Shown here: positions 7,385-16,800 of the stretch, piece by piece
How the letters are laid out: the number at the start of each line of letters is the position of its first letter
How positions within the stretch are numbered: the stretch's first letter is position 1
NCBI GenBank assembly: GCA_002284615.2
Contig: MU069673.1
Span: 317,900-335,733 of the forward strand
Direction of reading: 5' to 3'
Length of the DNA stretch: 17,834 nt
Source: Dunaliella salina
Lineage: Eukaryota; Chlorophyta; Chlorophyceae; Chlamydomonadales; Dunaliellaceae
The notes under the pieces: generated by a model
The model's input: only the letters and a program-made list of their open reading frames with translations
Databases searched by the model: none
Told to the model about the DNA's origin: nothing
Made by a program: the position numbers and the translations under genes

Positions 7385-8598
7385 GTGTCTAGTGTGACTG
7401 ACAGCAAGAATTTTGTAGAACCAAACGGTGCCGGGATTACTAAAATCATCGAGCTGAATCAGCAGCAATTGCTGCTGCTTTCATTACCAAATATGCAGAT
7501 ATTGCATCAGGCAGCCTCACCTTTTTCAATCAAATACGTAAACAGCTTCTCTATCCTGAAAGACATCTGAGGCATACCCAAGGAGACGTCCTTAGAATGG
7601 TTTTAACGCTTAGTAGAGACTTCCATGCCAAAATTCGAATTTACAAAGTGAAGTCCCATGCTGGCATCGCTGGAAATGAATGTGCAGATGCCATTGCAAA
7701 GCATCAGGCATAACAAGCACGGAACTGTGTGGCAGACACCGAGATCCCTGGTGCAGGTCCTGGTGGAAATCCATTTACAAATATTTTCTGGTTAGCCAAG
7801 GAAGAAAGAGTACATGCTGCAGGCATATCTACGGGTCCACCACCCACCCACAAGCTCACCTATCTCCCCAATCTTCAAGATGCTCTCAAATCCCACATGT
7901 ATTCTAAACACAAGCTTGGATATGCCAATGCCAAAACAGGTTACTACTCTTATTATCAAAACTTAATACTGCAAGTAGATCAAAAAATTAGCAATGCCTT
8001 CAGAAATATGCCCAACATCTCTGTACCCATGATTCGTACCATCCTGCAGTACCGCACAGGCACCCTCTGCGACCAAAAACATGCAGTGCTTTTCAAAAAG
8101 TCAACCGATCCATCTTGCCCCCTCTCAGGCTGCCATCATTTGGACAGCGCACTACATATGCTCTCAGGCTGCCAAAATCATATCATCTCCAACATGAGAA
8201 CTGAACGCCATAACATTGCAGTCAGGATGATTACAAAAGCCCTCAGCAAATGTCCTGTAGGGGCAGGCCTGGTCTACTCAGGCATAGGAAGCGATTTTAA
8301 GCTTGCTCAACACAACCTCCAGCTCCCTACACATGCCTCAAACAGAAATTCACCTGCTTACTTCTTCCCTCGTAACCTTCCAGAGAGGAAAAGACTCAAC
8401 TCCAGTCGACCAGATGCTGTTTTGATCACCCCTTTTAATAACAAACATACTTCTAACGATGTTTCTCCTACCCATTCCCATCACGCTTTGCGCAGCTCCT
8501 CATGGAGGACCACCAGAATTAGCCGCATGAGGCAACCCCATGAACTTCATGCAAATGAACGCCATGTGCACCTAATAGAAATCAAGTTCTATTAAGAC
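7385..8598 (+). pseudogene. LINE RNase H and C-terminal zinc-knuckle remnant
   Basis: RNase H would remove RNA from the cDNA hybrid during retrotransposition. Visible parts: TDSK (D codon 7400-7402) and NGAGIT in one frame. After a frameshift near 7441-7450 come RAESAAIAAA (E at 7456), KVKSHAGIAGNECADAIAKH (H at 7657, D at 7687), a TAA stop at 7711, then a frame open to a TAA at 8593. The three acidic positions and the late His-Asp motif are all present. The knuckle is C-x4-C-x7-H-x4-C at 8116, 8131, 8155 and 8170, followed by the MRTERHNIAV segment typical of this class. The 288-codon open stretch after the first stop is a fragment, not an independent gene. Confidence 0.8.
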
Positions 8599-8611
8599 AC
8601 AAGGCCAGAGC
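8599..8611 (+). repeat. Target-site duplication, left copy
   Basis: ACAAGGCCAGAGC is repeated exactly at 11385-11397. The bases on either side differ (8598 C against 11384 A; 8612 T against 11398 A), so the repeat is exactly 13 bp. Confidence 0.95.
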
Positions 8612-8619
8612 TTAGGTAA

Positions 8620-9198
8620 GTGTATGGTGCAGCTGAACGAGTTGATATAGGCGGTGCAGGGCCCATCAGTGACCACTGCACCTTAAGCATGACTTTTCGC
8701 TGTCCTGATGCTGATGTACAAGCAGCAGATCTGGCTTTCCATGACAGACATGTGTGCAAGCCTTGGGGTTGTGGGTCGAGAATGCGCTGGAAGTGGCGCC
8801 CTGAACGCGCTGGGGTGTATGCTGCGCTTTTGCTTGAGAAGACTGAGCTCCAAGAGCAGTTTCAGAGTGCTGTGGAAAATGGCAACTTTGAGTGTGCCTG
8901 TTTCTGCATCCGCTCCATGATAGACCAGGCTGCTGGCGACAATCGTGTGGGCATGGCTGACCTTGTCAGTGTGTGTGCACATCTGCAAGGCAGGGGGGAC
9001 GCTCACAGTCCTCCTTGGTTTGATGCAGAGTGCAAAGCCAAGCGCAGAGCTCGTAGTGGGCAGGCTGTGCATGCTTGTGATTTGGCTAGGAAGAGGTACA
9101 AGACACATGTCCGCTGGGCTAAGCGAGTCTACACCAGAAGACAACGAGGCTTGTTCCTCAGTTTTATGCTAAGGACCCTGCGGTACATACTTTACTAA
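8620..9198 (+). pseudogene. LINE endonuclease C-terminus and linker
   Basis: The frame is open for 192 codons, but its start is only the truncation point. GPISDHCTLSMTF carries the SDH motif (8668-8676), whose His belongs to the active site of APE-type LINE endonucleases. The PPWFDAECKAKRRAR segment is typical of the linker between endonuclease and RT. Near the end this frame loses meaning while the frame one base back reads PQFYAKDPAVHTLL and runs into the RT. One base was therefore lost (or two gained) at about 9140-9165. Confidence 0.82.
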
Positions 9199-11249
9199 GG
9201 AAGCCTAAGAAGGCACAGCGCACTCCCATTTCTGAGGAAGCATGGACTGATTATCTTCGTAGCCACTTCAGGCCTCCAGAGCACCCGTGTGCAGGGCCAA
9301 GACCAGATGTAGGAAGAGATCAGGCAATTCCAATTGGGAGGGGACATGATGTTTCTGCCTTATTACGGCAGCGGAGAGAAGGAGTGGGCGTGGAGCTAGA
9401 TGTTGTAGATGCCCCTGACCTTACCACATTCCAGGGGTTGGTTGCTCAGCAGATCAGTAAGATGAACGCACAAGCTTCGCCTGGGTTTGACTGTGTGGCT
9501 GCCCCTTTCATAAAGCATGCTGTGGTAGAGCGCCCACGACTAGGTAGGCGAGGGTATGATAGGGTCAATGTTCTCCTGCCTTACATTGCGCAGCTGTTCA
9601 AGCTCCTGTATGAGAAAGCCCGCATTCCTACTGATTGGAAGAAAGCTAAGATGGCGCCGCTATACAAGAAGGGTGCCTTCTTGGACCCGAACAATTATCG
9701 CATGCTTGCAGTTAGTGGCACGTTTTATCGTATGTATGCGAATATGCTCAGGTCGTTAATTACTGATTGGTGCATGAGTAGGGGCAAAATACCAGACACT
9801 CAGTTTGGGTTTTGCCCAGGGCGCAATACTTTGCAATCTATCTTTATTTTGAGGCATCTGCAACACGCAGCACAAGTAAGGCATCCACATTCCTCACCCA
9901 GGCTGCATGCTGCCTTTATAGATTTCAAGCAGGCCTACAACACCATTCCTAGGCAGGCTTTGTGGCAGCACTTGCAGCGAATCCGTATGCCTGCGCCTTT
10001 CTTAGCTGCTGTTCAGGATATGTATGAGGGGGATGAATATGTGTTGAAGGATGCAGATAAGACAGCTAGGGTGCACCCCGCAGTGGGGGTCAAGCAGGGC
10101 TGCCCTCTTTCGCCCTTGCTTTTCTCCCTGTACATTAATTATGTGGACTGGATTGCAGAGGAATGCACGGGTGCAGTGACAAGGACAGAGAATTTCCATG
10201 TGTTGCACCTGCTCTTCGCTGATGACCTGACCTTGCTAAGTAGTTCTGAGGACGATATGCAGCGAATGCTGAATCGGTTGCATTTATATGCTCAAAAGAA
10301 GCACCTCATCATCAATGCCAGCAAATCAGAGGTGGTTCACTTTAACTCCCAGGGACCTAGGCTGCCCACATTTAGAGTGGGTGGAGCTGCGCTGCAATGT
10401 AAGGAGAGCTTCAAGTATCTAGGTATGGTTTTCCACAAGATGCTGAATATGGAGAAGTCCTCTGAGCATGTTGCTGGTGCTGTCATGGCTGCTTCTGGTC
10501 GCGTTTCCCAATTTGTGCATGATTATGAGTTGGATAGTAGTCTGAGGGCCGCCCTCTGGCTTGGGAAGACGTACTTGGTTCTGGCAGCTATGTATGGCAG
10601 CCAGGTCTGGGCTACTGTTTTTTTGCAACAGGATTCAGAGTTCAAAAGTGATCTGCAGGTCAGGCACTTGGGTTTTTTGAAGCGCATTCTAGGGGTGAAG
10701 CGCTCCACTTCCAACTGGGCAGTTCTGCGAGAGTGTGGACATGAGCCTCTGCAATTCAATTGGTTTAGAGGCGTGGTAAAGATGTATAACAGCATGCTGA
10801 GCAGCAACAGCAACACTCTCCGCAAGGTGATTCAGGCTGACTATCAAATACACCCCAGAGCGCCAAACTGCTGGACTGCGCAAGTGCTTGATGGCTTTCA
10901 AGGGTTGAGCAAGTGTGATGAGTATGTGCGAGCGTTCCAAACTGGTGATCCTATTAGGCTGCAAGAATTTGCTGATGATTTGAGGTTGCGATTGCGTAAG
11001 GTCTGGCACACTGATGACGATCACGCTCCGCACTTGCCAATGCCTCGCGACTCTGTGGCCATTTACAAGGCTTTCTTTGGTGTGCCTTTTCCTTCAAGTG
11101 TGCGTGCCCCTGTAAGAACCCCTCATCACATGTACCTGAACCTGTCAAGACATGTATTGCGTAATGTCAGCCGTTTCAGATTACGTGCTCACATTTTGCG
11201 TGCAGACTGTGCGATCTGGTCCCGTGAACAGCATTCCTATGGTTTCTAA
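9123..11249 (+). pseudogene. LINE reverse transcriptase (long open frame)
   Basis: The frame is open from 9123; meaningful coding starts near 9150 after the frameshift. The first in-frame start codon at 9384 is not a real start. RT blocks are all present: WKKAKMAPLYKKG, NNYRMLAVSGTFYRMYANML, FGFCPGRNTLQS, AAFIDFKQAYN (catalytic Asp at 9921), GVKQGCPLSPLLFSLYI, LLFADDLTLL (FADD at 10215-10226) and SFKYLGMVF. All three catalytic aspartates are intact. It reads on through the thumb region and stops at 11247-11249 just after RLRAHILRADCAIWSRE, where the zinc knuckle should follow. It copies LINE RNA at a nicked target. As a protein it is complete only in the RT core. Confidence 0.93.
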
Positions 11250-11385
11250 TTTTCTTTCCCAGCAGAACAACAAACTTCCTCATTGTATTTCTGAGCTTAT
11301 GGATTTGTTTATGGCTGGCGCAGGCCAGTCACAGACTGATTGGCCGAACGACTTGGCTGAAGGTCCCCAAGACATTGTAACCTAA
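11250..11385 (+). pseudogene. C-terminal tail of the nested LINE protein, out of frame
   Basis: A different frame reads ISELMDLFMAGAGQSQ and WPNDLAEGPQDIVT, with a TAA at 11383. It matches the end of the minus-strand LINE at 5173-5487 (ISELMDFFLTGVDQSQ, QPNALAEGP). In that copy the knuckle lies directly before this stretch, so the nested copy has lost roughly 150-200 bp around 11240. Confidence 0.75.
11344..11383 (+). repeat. LINE 3' tail, copy in nested element
   Basis: CCGAACGACTTGGCTGAAGGTC...ATTGTAACCT. It matches 11896-11934 (19 of the first 22 bases and all of the last 10) and the minus-strand tail at about 5176-5214. Confidence 0.9.
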
Positions 11386-11397
11386 CAAGGCCAGAGC
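11385..11397 (+). repeat. Target-site duplication, right copy
   Basis: This matches 8599-8611 exactly and directly follows the nested LINE's ATTGTAACCTA tail. The host LINE frame (T R P E, then HQLNAAKQQ) resumes here with no base lost. Confidence 0.95.
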
Positions 11398-11705
11398 ATC
11401 AGTTGAACGCGGCAAAGCAGCAGCATGCAGACCTTTGTAAACTCATTAATGCTAAAGCTGTTACAATTCACCCTATTCTCCTGGGTGTAGGTGGAACTAT
11501 TTACACTGAGCATACCCTGAAGCAATTCAAACAAATAGGATTGGATCACCAGCGTGCCACGAAGCTTGCTCAACAACTTCATGCCCAGTCTGTTCAATAT
11601 GCCCACAAACTAGTCACCATCTGCCGCGCTATTGAAAACAAGAATACTTCTCACAGCCAGGCTCTAGAGCCAGGTGCTTCTAGTAACCATCCAGATCCAC
11701 ATTAG
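11398..11705 (+). pseudogene. C-terminal domain of the outer LINE, separated by the nested insertion
   Basis: With one TSD copy discounted, this frame continues directly from 8598 (…DTRPE then HQLNAAKQQHADLCKLINAK). It reads KAVTIHPILLGVGGTIYTEH, then an Ala/Gln/Lys-rich helix-like part, and ends GASSNHPDPH with a stop. I recognise this ending from algal LINE proteins of RNase H type. It has no start of its own. Confidence 0.78.
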
Positions 11706-11895
11706 CATTCTCTTTTTCATACCTTGTAGTGGAGGGGGCACACGGCTCATTTTTGAGCCAATGTGTCTCCTTTTCCTTAATTGATGTAGGGAGAGTTTCT
11801 CTGCCTACGTAGTTTTTCTTTTCTTCTTTCCTTTTATAGTGTGGGTTCTGAGGGCCTTCTGGTGATGCCACTGCTAGCTTGTTAGGGCCGAGCAG
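11706..11895 (+). other. 3' UTR of the outer LINE
   Basis: This is T-rich DNA between the stop of the outer LINE protein and its tail motif. No ORF is supported. Confidence 0.5.
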
Positions 11896-11934
11896 CCAAA
11901 CAACCTGGCTGAAGGTCAGACCCAATTGTAACCT
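11896..11934 (+). repeat. LINE 3' tail, copy ending the outer element
   Basis: CCAAACAACCTGGCTGAAGGTC...ATTGTAACCT lies about 190 bp after the outer element's last stop. It is either the outer element's own 3' end or the end of a third LINE fragment. Confidence 0.8.
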
Positions 11935-12806
11935 TGTAGCTTGCTAGGGGGCTTTCCCTGGAACGCACGCGGCCTCAGGCCTGCATAGACTTTTCTTTCA
12001 GCTTTTTTCCCTCCTTTGCTCCTTCACCATAATGCTGGGCATGTTGCTTGCTATGCTGATGCTCACAGTGCTGCTGTTACATTTCAGTACTATTGAGGTA
12101 GTACCTCACATTTGGATCCTCTGTGAAGCGACTGTGGCCTCTAGAGTACACCTGCAATCTTGACAAGCAAAAGTAGAAATGTCCCACAAAGGGGGAACAA
12201 TCAAAAACCATTTCAAGCACATGTAAGGAGTTGCCATTATTTAACGTATCTGATGAGGAAAACCGTGTCAAAGAGAAAAACAACATATGAATGAGACTGA
12301 CTACTATTAGAGGACAGGTTCCAAATAAACATGCTTTTTTTCTACAATATGACCTATCAAACTTCAGTTCTTGTTCTCCGTACGATTAGAATCGCGCAAA
12401 CAACACAGGGTACCGCTCCAAGTCATCAGTATATGCTCTCTCATGACCAACTACATCTGTCCCTCCTTCAAGACGCTAGCTGTGCTGCACTTCACCAAAT
12501 AGGTTGTTCGGATGCACCTCAGTTTTTTTTCAATTCATCAGGGTGCTGACTTTGCTGGAACTCCTCAGACAATGGAATTTACGCAGAGGTCTTCATAGGA
12601 AGCACACGTGCACTAGGATTTGAGGACGAAGAAAAACCATGAAGGCAGAAAAAATTTTGCCTGTATCAACCAAAGAGATACATTGGCTCAAAGAGTCATG
12701 AATCTCACTTATTATGACATCGGCCTGCATTGAACAAGGACTCAAGAAGCCAGCAATAAGAGAGAGCTCGGTCATCATAAGCACTTTGCCTTAGAATGGA
12801 CCTACA
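11935..12806. other. Interval between the outer LINE and the TMEM106-like gene
   Basis: Presumed 3' UTR and downstream DNA of the minus-strand gene. A minus-strand ORF at 12784-12593 reads as protein but matches nothing I know. A minus-strand TGTAA is at 12077-12081. Confidence 0.4.
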
Positions 12807-12989
12807 TTACATCAACATTCGCCTGCTTGGCTGTTGATGGCTTGAAGCTTCCCCTTGTACACGTGTGCCCAACGATGAATCGATGTAATGCACGTCATGG
12901 TCATCGTGGTGGTGCTTGGTCTCGTTGCAATTGATCATGAAATAGTTGTCAATCTTGGGCAGGTTCCAGGTCGCCCCCAAGTACTTAGA
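12807..12989 (-). CDS. TMEM106-like terminal exon
   Basis: The acceptor is CTGTTTTTGCCAG. It reads SKYLGATWNLPKIDNYFMIN, then CNETKHHHDDHDVHYIDSSL, and runs to a TAA at 12807-12809. A weak donor-like GTACAA at 12860 would end the exon early (12861), so the last ~17 codons are less sure. A TGTAA overlaps the stop codon. Confidence 0.75.
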   Translation of the reverse strand, partial: SKYLGATWNLPKIDNYFMINCNETKHHHDDHDVHYIDSSLGTRVQGEASSHQQPSRRMLM

Positions 12990-13720
12990 CTGGCAAAAAC
13001 AGAAGGGGAGGAGCAGTACGGTGTGTCATGGAGGGCTGGCTGCCAATCGAACATTCCTCAATTGGGGGTGGAATGACAAATGTACGCGCCCTCCAGGTCC
13101 TTGCATGATTCTGACATTATGAGACAACACGGAGGTAGCACCAATGCTGCTTCCTAGCAAGGAATTCTTAAGCACAATGTGTGCACATTATGAGCCGCAA
13201 CACAAATCGGCTGCTATCAAGGGAGTCGATGGCAACACCAGCAACATGGGAGTTAGGGTGATTCAGGAATCAAAGAGCACGCATCATGCTCTGCACTCAC
13301 CTGGAGATCAGCCTTCAAAAAGAAGATCAGGGAATGAGGGAACGTGAAACATTGCGTGTAAATGGTCAGCAAATAGTCTCTTGGAACCGACGAAGCGTTA
13401 AGCCGCAGATGCAGTTCCTGGAGAGGTGAAGGAAGGAAAATGGGCTCGCGCTTCAGGGCAAAGTGCTTGCAACATGACATGAGGAGCCTGGAGGGTTGAA
13501 TTGAAAAAAGAAAGGCTTCAGGCTTTCAGCTAGACTCGACTTGAGTCTGCAAAAGGGAACGGACCAAGAAAAGGAAAAAACAGGAAGAAAAAGAAACAGG
13601 ACAAGGGGGGGCATTGCAAGCAATGCTGAAAATCGGGGAAGACCGTGGTGACCACGCATGCATTTGTGCATGCTTGATTGAGCGTGCATGTGTGTATGTG
13701 CGCGCAGGTATTCATGGGGG

Positions 13721-13809
<89 letters not shown>

Positions 13810-16800
13810 CTCCAGCCCACCTTTGTGCACTTGGCTCTCCGTAAGGACAACAACTTATCATCACAAAATCGTCCAGCTATTTAGGGAGCATCTCTAAGTA
13901 CATTTAAAAGTGCGATCGTCCCTTTAAATTCTACATACCGCCAAATACAAAGACCCCTTAACTAGAGCTTCCAGACACAGCACAGTATGTAACCGCAGGC
14001 AGCAAGAACATTTTTTCCAGGCCTTCCCTGGATGCACGCTCTTGCTGGTACAGCAGCGATGCGGCATCAATGCCAATGGGGGTTAGAGGAGCTGCCAAGG
14101 TGCAATAGACAATGCTGTGGAGCTTGGTCAAACTTTGTTTGGGCCAACCAGCGCACCCCAATGTGAAATAAATATGCAGAATTGTGATTTTGTCGAGATT
14201 TTTGACGATCCTTGCCCCACGGAGCCTGTAGATTGCAGCAGGAACTTGGGCAGACCTCCGCTCTGCAAAGCTTTCTCACAGCGTTTTTTGTGTCAGGAAT
14301 TCCAAATTTCAGAGCCTGAGATGCAATGAGTGGGCCACTGTGGCCAGGTGTGAACAGGAGTGTGAAACTCCCTAACCACAGGGCTTGCTACCTGGGGCAA
14401 CGCCCTTCAGGCGTCGCCTCTGAATGGGGACTTCGCCGAAAAGAAAAAAATTGAGGCCTGGTATCGGGCCTGGACATGAGCAGAGGTAGAAATATGCTCA
14501 CGTGACTCTGACCCAGCATAGGAGCAAGCAATTCAAGCAAGTTGATTGAGGTGAACACCCCCCCCCTCCCCCCCTTGCATTGGCTATGGCAAGGCAAATT
14601 AGCATACCTTGGCACCCTCAGCACCTTTTGGACCTTGGAAAAACATATGAAACAGCTGTTTTCCTGTCCTTTCAGGGTGCATAAAGAGAGGTTTCAAGAG
14701 GCAATAAAGGGGCACAGGAAAGCTGGTACAGAGCTAAGTGGACCAGTTAAGAAATCAGGCATGAAGTACCTGGAGCAGTTTCAAATCCTATAAGGCAGAC
14801 CAACATCTTACAACACAAACTAAAACAGTGGGAATCACGCGTTTACTGGTCAGTCACAACTGGCATAAACATGCCAGATCCAATCATATTTGACGCTGTT
14901 AGGCGTCAAGGCACCACAATTGGGGAAACAAAATAGTTAGTAGCAGATGCCACACCTCTGGGTTTGCTCGGCGGGAAATGGTTGCTGCGTCCAGGAAGAA
15001 GTGACCAGCCTACACACAGAAGCATTCATATCAGAATTAAGCACTGGCCGCATTTCTTAGTGAGGATCGCAGATTGGATGAGGAGTCACCCATGAGAGCA
15101 TGAAAGCAAGGTTTGAAAAGCTGACTTAACCTGAAAGAGTTTGAAGCGCCAGAATCAAAAAGAGCAGGCTCTTAGTACATGCTGTACCATGCCCAGGCAA
15201 GGAAGCCTCACAGCCCTGGAAAGGTGCAAAAATATTATTGCCAATGGCAGCTGCTATGGACACAGCTGTGGCGACCGCACTTTGCAGATTTGAAAGCCTG
15301 TGACCTCAGCCTCATGAAATGCAGCAACACTCTTTAATTGGGACGTTGCGAGCAAGTGCGCAAGTGTACTGACCTCCTGGTCATAGAAGGAGACGTTGAC
15401 TGTGCCACTCAGCTCCACCTGCAAACCGTTCGAGTTGGAGGGAAGAAATCTATCCAACTTTTTACTTGATCATAGGCTCTCAAGGCCTTGCTGGATGGGA
15501 GGTGGCCAGCTTACATTGCCAGGTTCATCCCAGACGGCAGATTTGCACAGCCCCAGACAGGGAAATATAAAAGATGGTGCTCGTACATCTCCAAAAATAC
15601 AAAGGCATTGTGATGAGCCTCACCTGCCCCTGGGATGCTAGCATCAATACTTCTTTGCTGAAAAGCAAATTTATATCATGAAAAGTAAATTTATTTTCAT
15701 ATCTTGGGGTGGAGCCTGGTCCCTGTTTCGAAGCTAGTCTGTTACTCTACAGGGACCCCCCTAAAGGGGTGTTGAAAACTTTTCTTTTGGCATTACTAGT
15801 TCTAAAATGTGCCCTTTGCACCTGGAGGTATTTTGAGGCTGCCCTTTGTTTAATTTGTGTTTAAGAGAGCACAACATCTAGGTTGGAGAAGGGTGGGGGG
15901 TGGGTATTTTTCTACCTATTTTCCTACCATTAAAATTGGGCATTAAAGGTGATCGCCGTGCTGCAATTACCTTGTTTTTGTCCTCCATTAAGTTTGAAAA
16001 TAAAGTCTCTGAAAGATGACAAGTGCACGAGGTGCAAATTGGGTCAAGCATCCCATTCGCTGTGGCGCTCGTGAGGTTACAGAGGCCTTCCTTTCAAGTG
16101 AAAGTATCCGGAAAGAGATTAGAGGCGCCATCACGGGGTCACTGAAATCATCTTTGAGAGCCAAGCATGTCTCTGCTCTTAAGCTTGTGAGTTTTTTTGC
16201 TTCCCTACATGCAACTGGCTAACCTCATCTTGCTTCCTTGAAAGCAGCTGTGTCTGCAAGTCTTGCCTGGCAGATTCAAAGAAAAGGAAAGACCACAGAA
16301 ACTTTGAGTGCTAAGGTGTTTCGCTAGCTGTAATGGAGATCAGCGTTCTGTCATATGTTCTGATGCTTGTTCCCTTCTATTGCACTGCACACATCTTCAC
16401 TGAGAAATCTTTCAATTGCCTAATGGACGTGCAGAGTGAAGGCCAATACCCTCAATTATACATTTCTAGGTTTGATCGCACGCCTTATCTCTGCACAAAA
16501 AGAATTTGATTCGGTTTCATCCTTAAACAGAATGGCCGAGTGAAACCAAGCCAACCCTTGGCTCTGGACACATCCAAGGTTAGAATCCTTTAGTCTGAAA
16601 GCAAGTTTGTTAGAGTTTAACACAACTGGCAGTATCTGAACTTACCGGCAGCCAATTTGGGTTGTACACAGGGATGATGGTGCTCAGCACAATCTGTATT
16701 GTAGGTTTTGGACAATAAGAATGGTGAGACCTCCATGAAAATTTGGGATCGATTCAACTCAGGAACTCACGGATGTTCCCGGTCCAAAAGTGTAAGCATC

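Larger units (their letters stand above)
8612..11384 (+). mobile_element. Nested LINE (endonuclease end + reverse transcriptase), 5'-truncated
   Basis: Bounded by the 13-bp TSD, this 2.77-kb insert begins inside the APE-type endonuclease, just before its last conserved motif. It continues through the linker and a full reverse transcriptase and ends with the family tail GGCTGAAGGTC...ATTGTAACCTA. Its 5' truncation is the usual result of incomplete target-primed reverse transcription. The long open RT frame indicates a fairly young insertion. A frameshift before the RT and loss of the C-terminal zinc knuckle make this copy non-autonomous. Confidence 0.9.
7385..11934 (+). mobile_element. Outer LINE, RNase H type, 5'-truncated and interrupted
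   Basis: This element is split by a nested LINE. Left part 7385-8611: RNase H domain and a C-terminal CCHC-type knuckle. Right part 11398-11705: rest of the C-terminal domain (LINAKAVTIHPILLGVGG, ending HPDPH, stop 11704). The 3' end is placed at the ATTGTAACCT tail near 11934. No reverse transcriptase lies upstream, so the copy is 5'-truncated. GCTTGCT occurs at 7378-7384 and 11939-11945, just outside both proposed ends, and could be its TSD, but seven bases is weak evidence. The reading frame has one frameshift and two internal stops, so the copy is inactive. Confidence 0.75.

Noticed and set aside
7729..8595. Independent 288-codon gene
   Set aside because: The same frame continues upstream of a stop into RNase H motifs, and its first codon is GTG. 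It is a fragment of the LINE protein.
8683..9144. 153-codon minus-strand ORF
   Set aside because: It is the antisense shadow of the LINE endonuclease/linker frame, which carries recognisable motifs.
9140..9170. Programmed ribosomal frameshift in the nested LINE
   Set aside because: No slippery heptamer or downstream pseudoknot is visible, and other damage in the element makes a simple indel likelier.
13530..13897. Long ORFs on both strands over the TG tract at 13723-13806
   Set aside because: Dipeptide repeats only; the tract lies in an intron.
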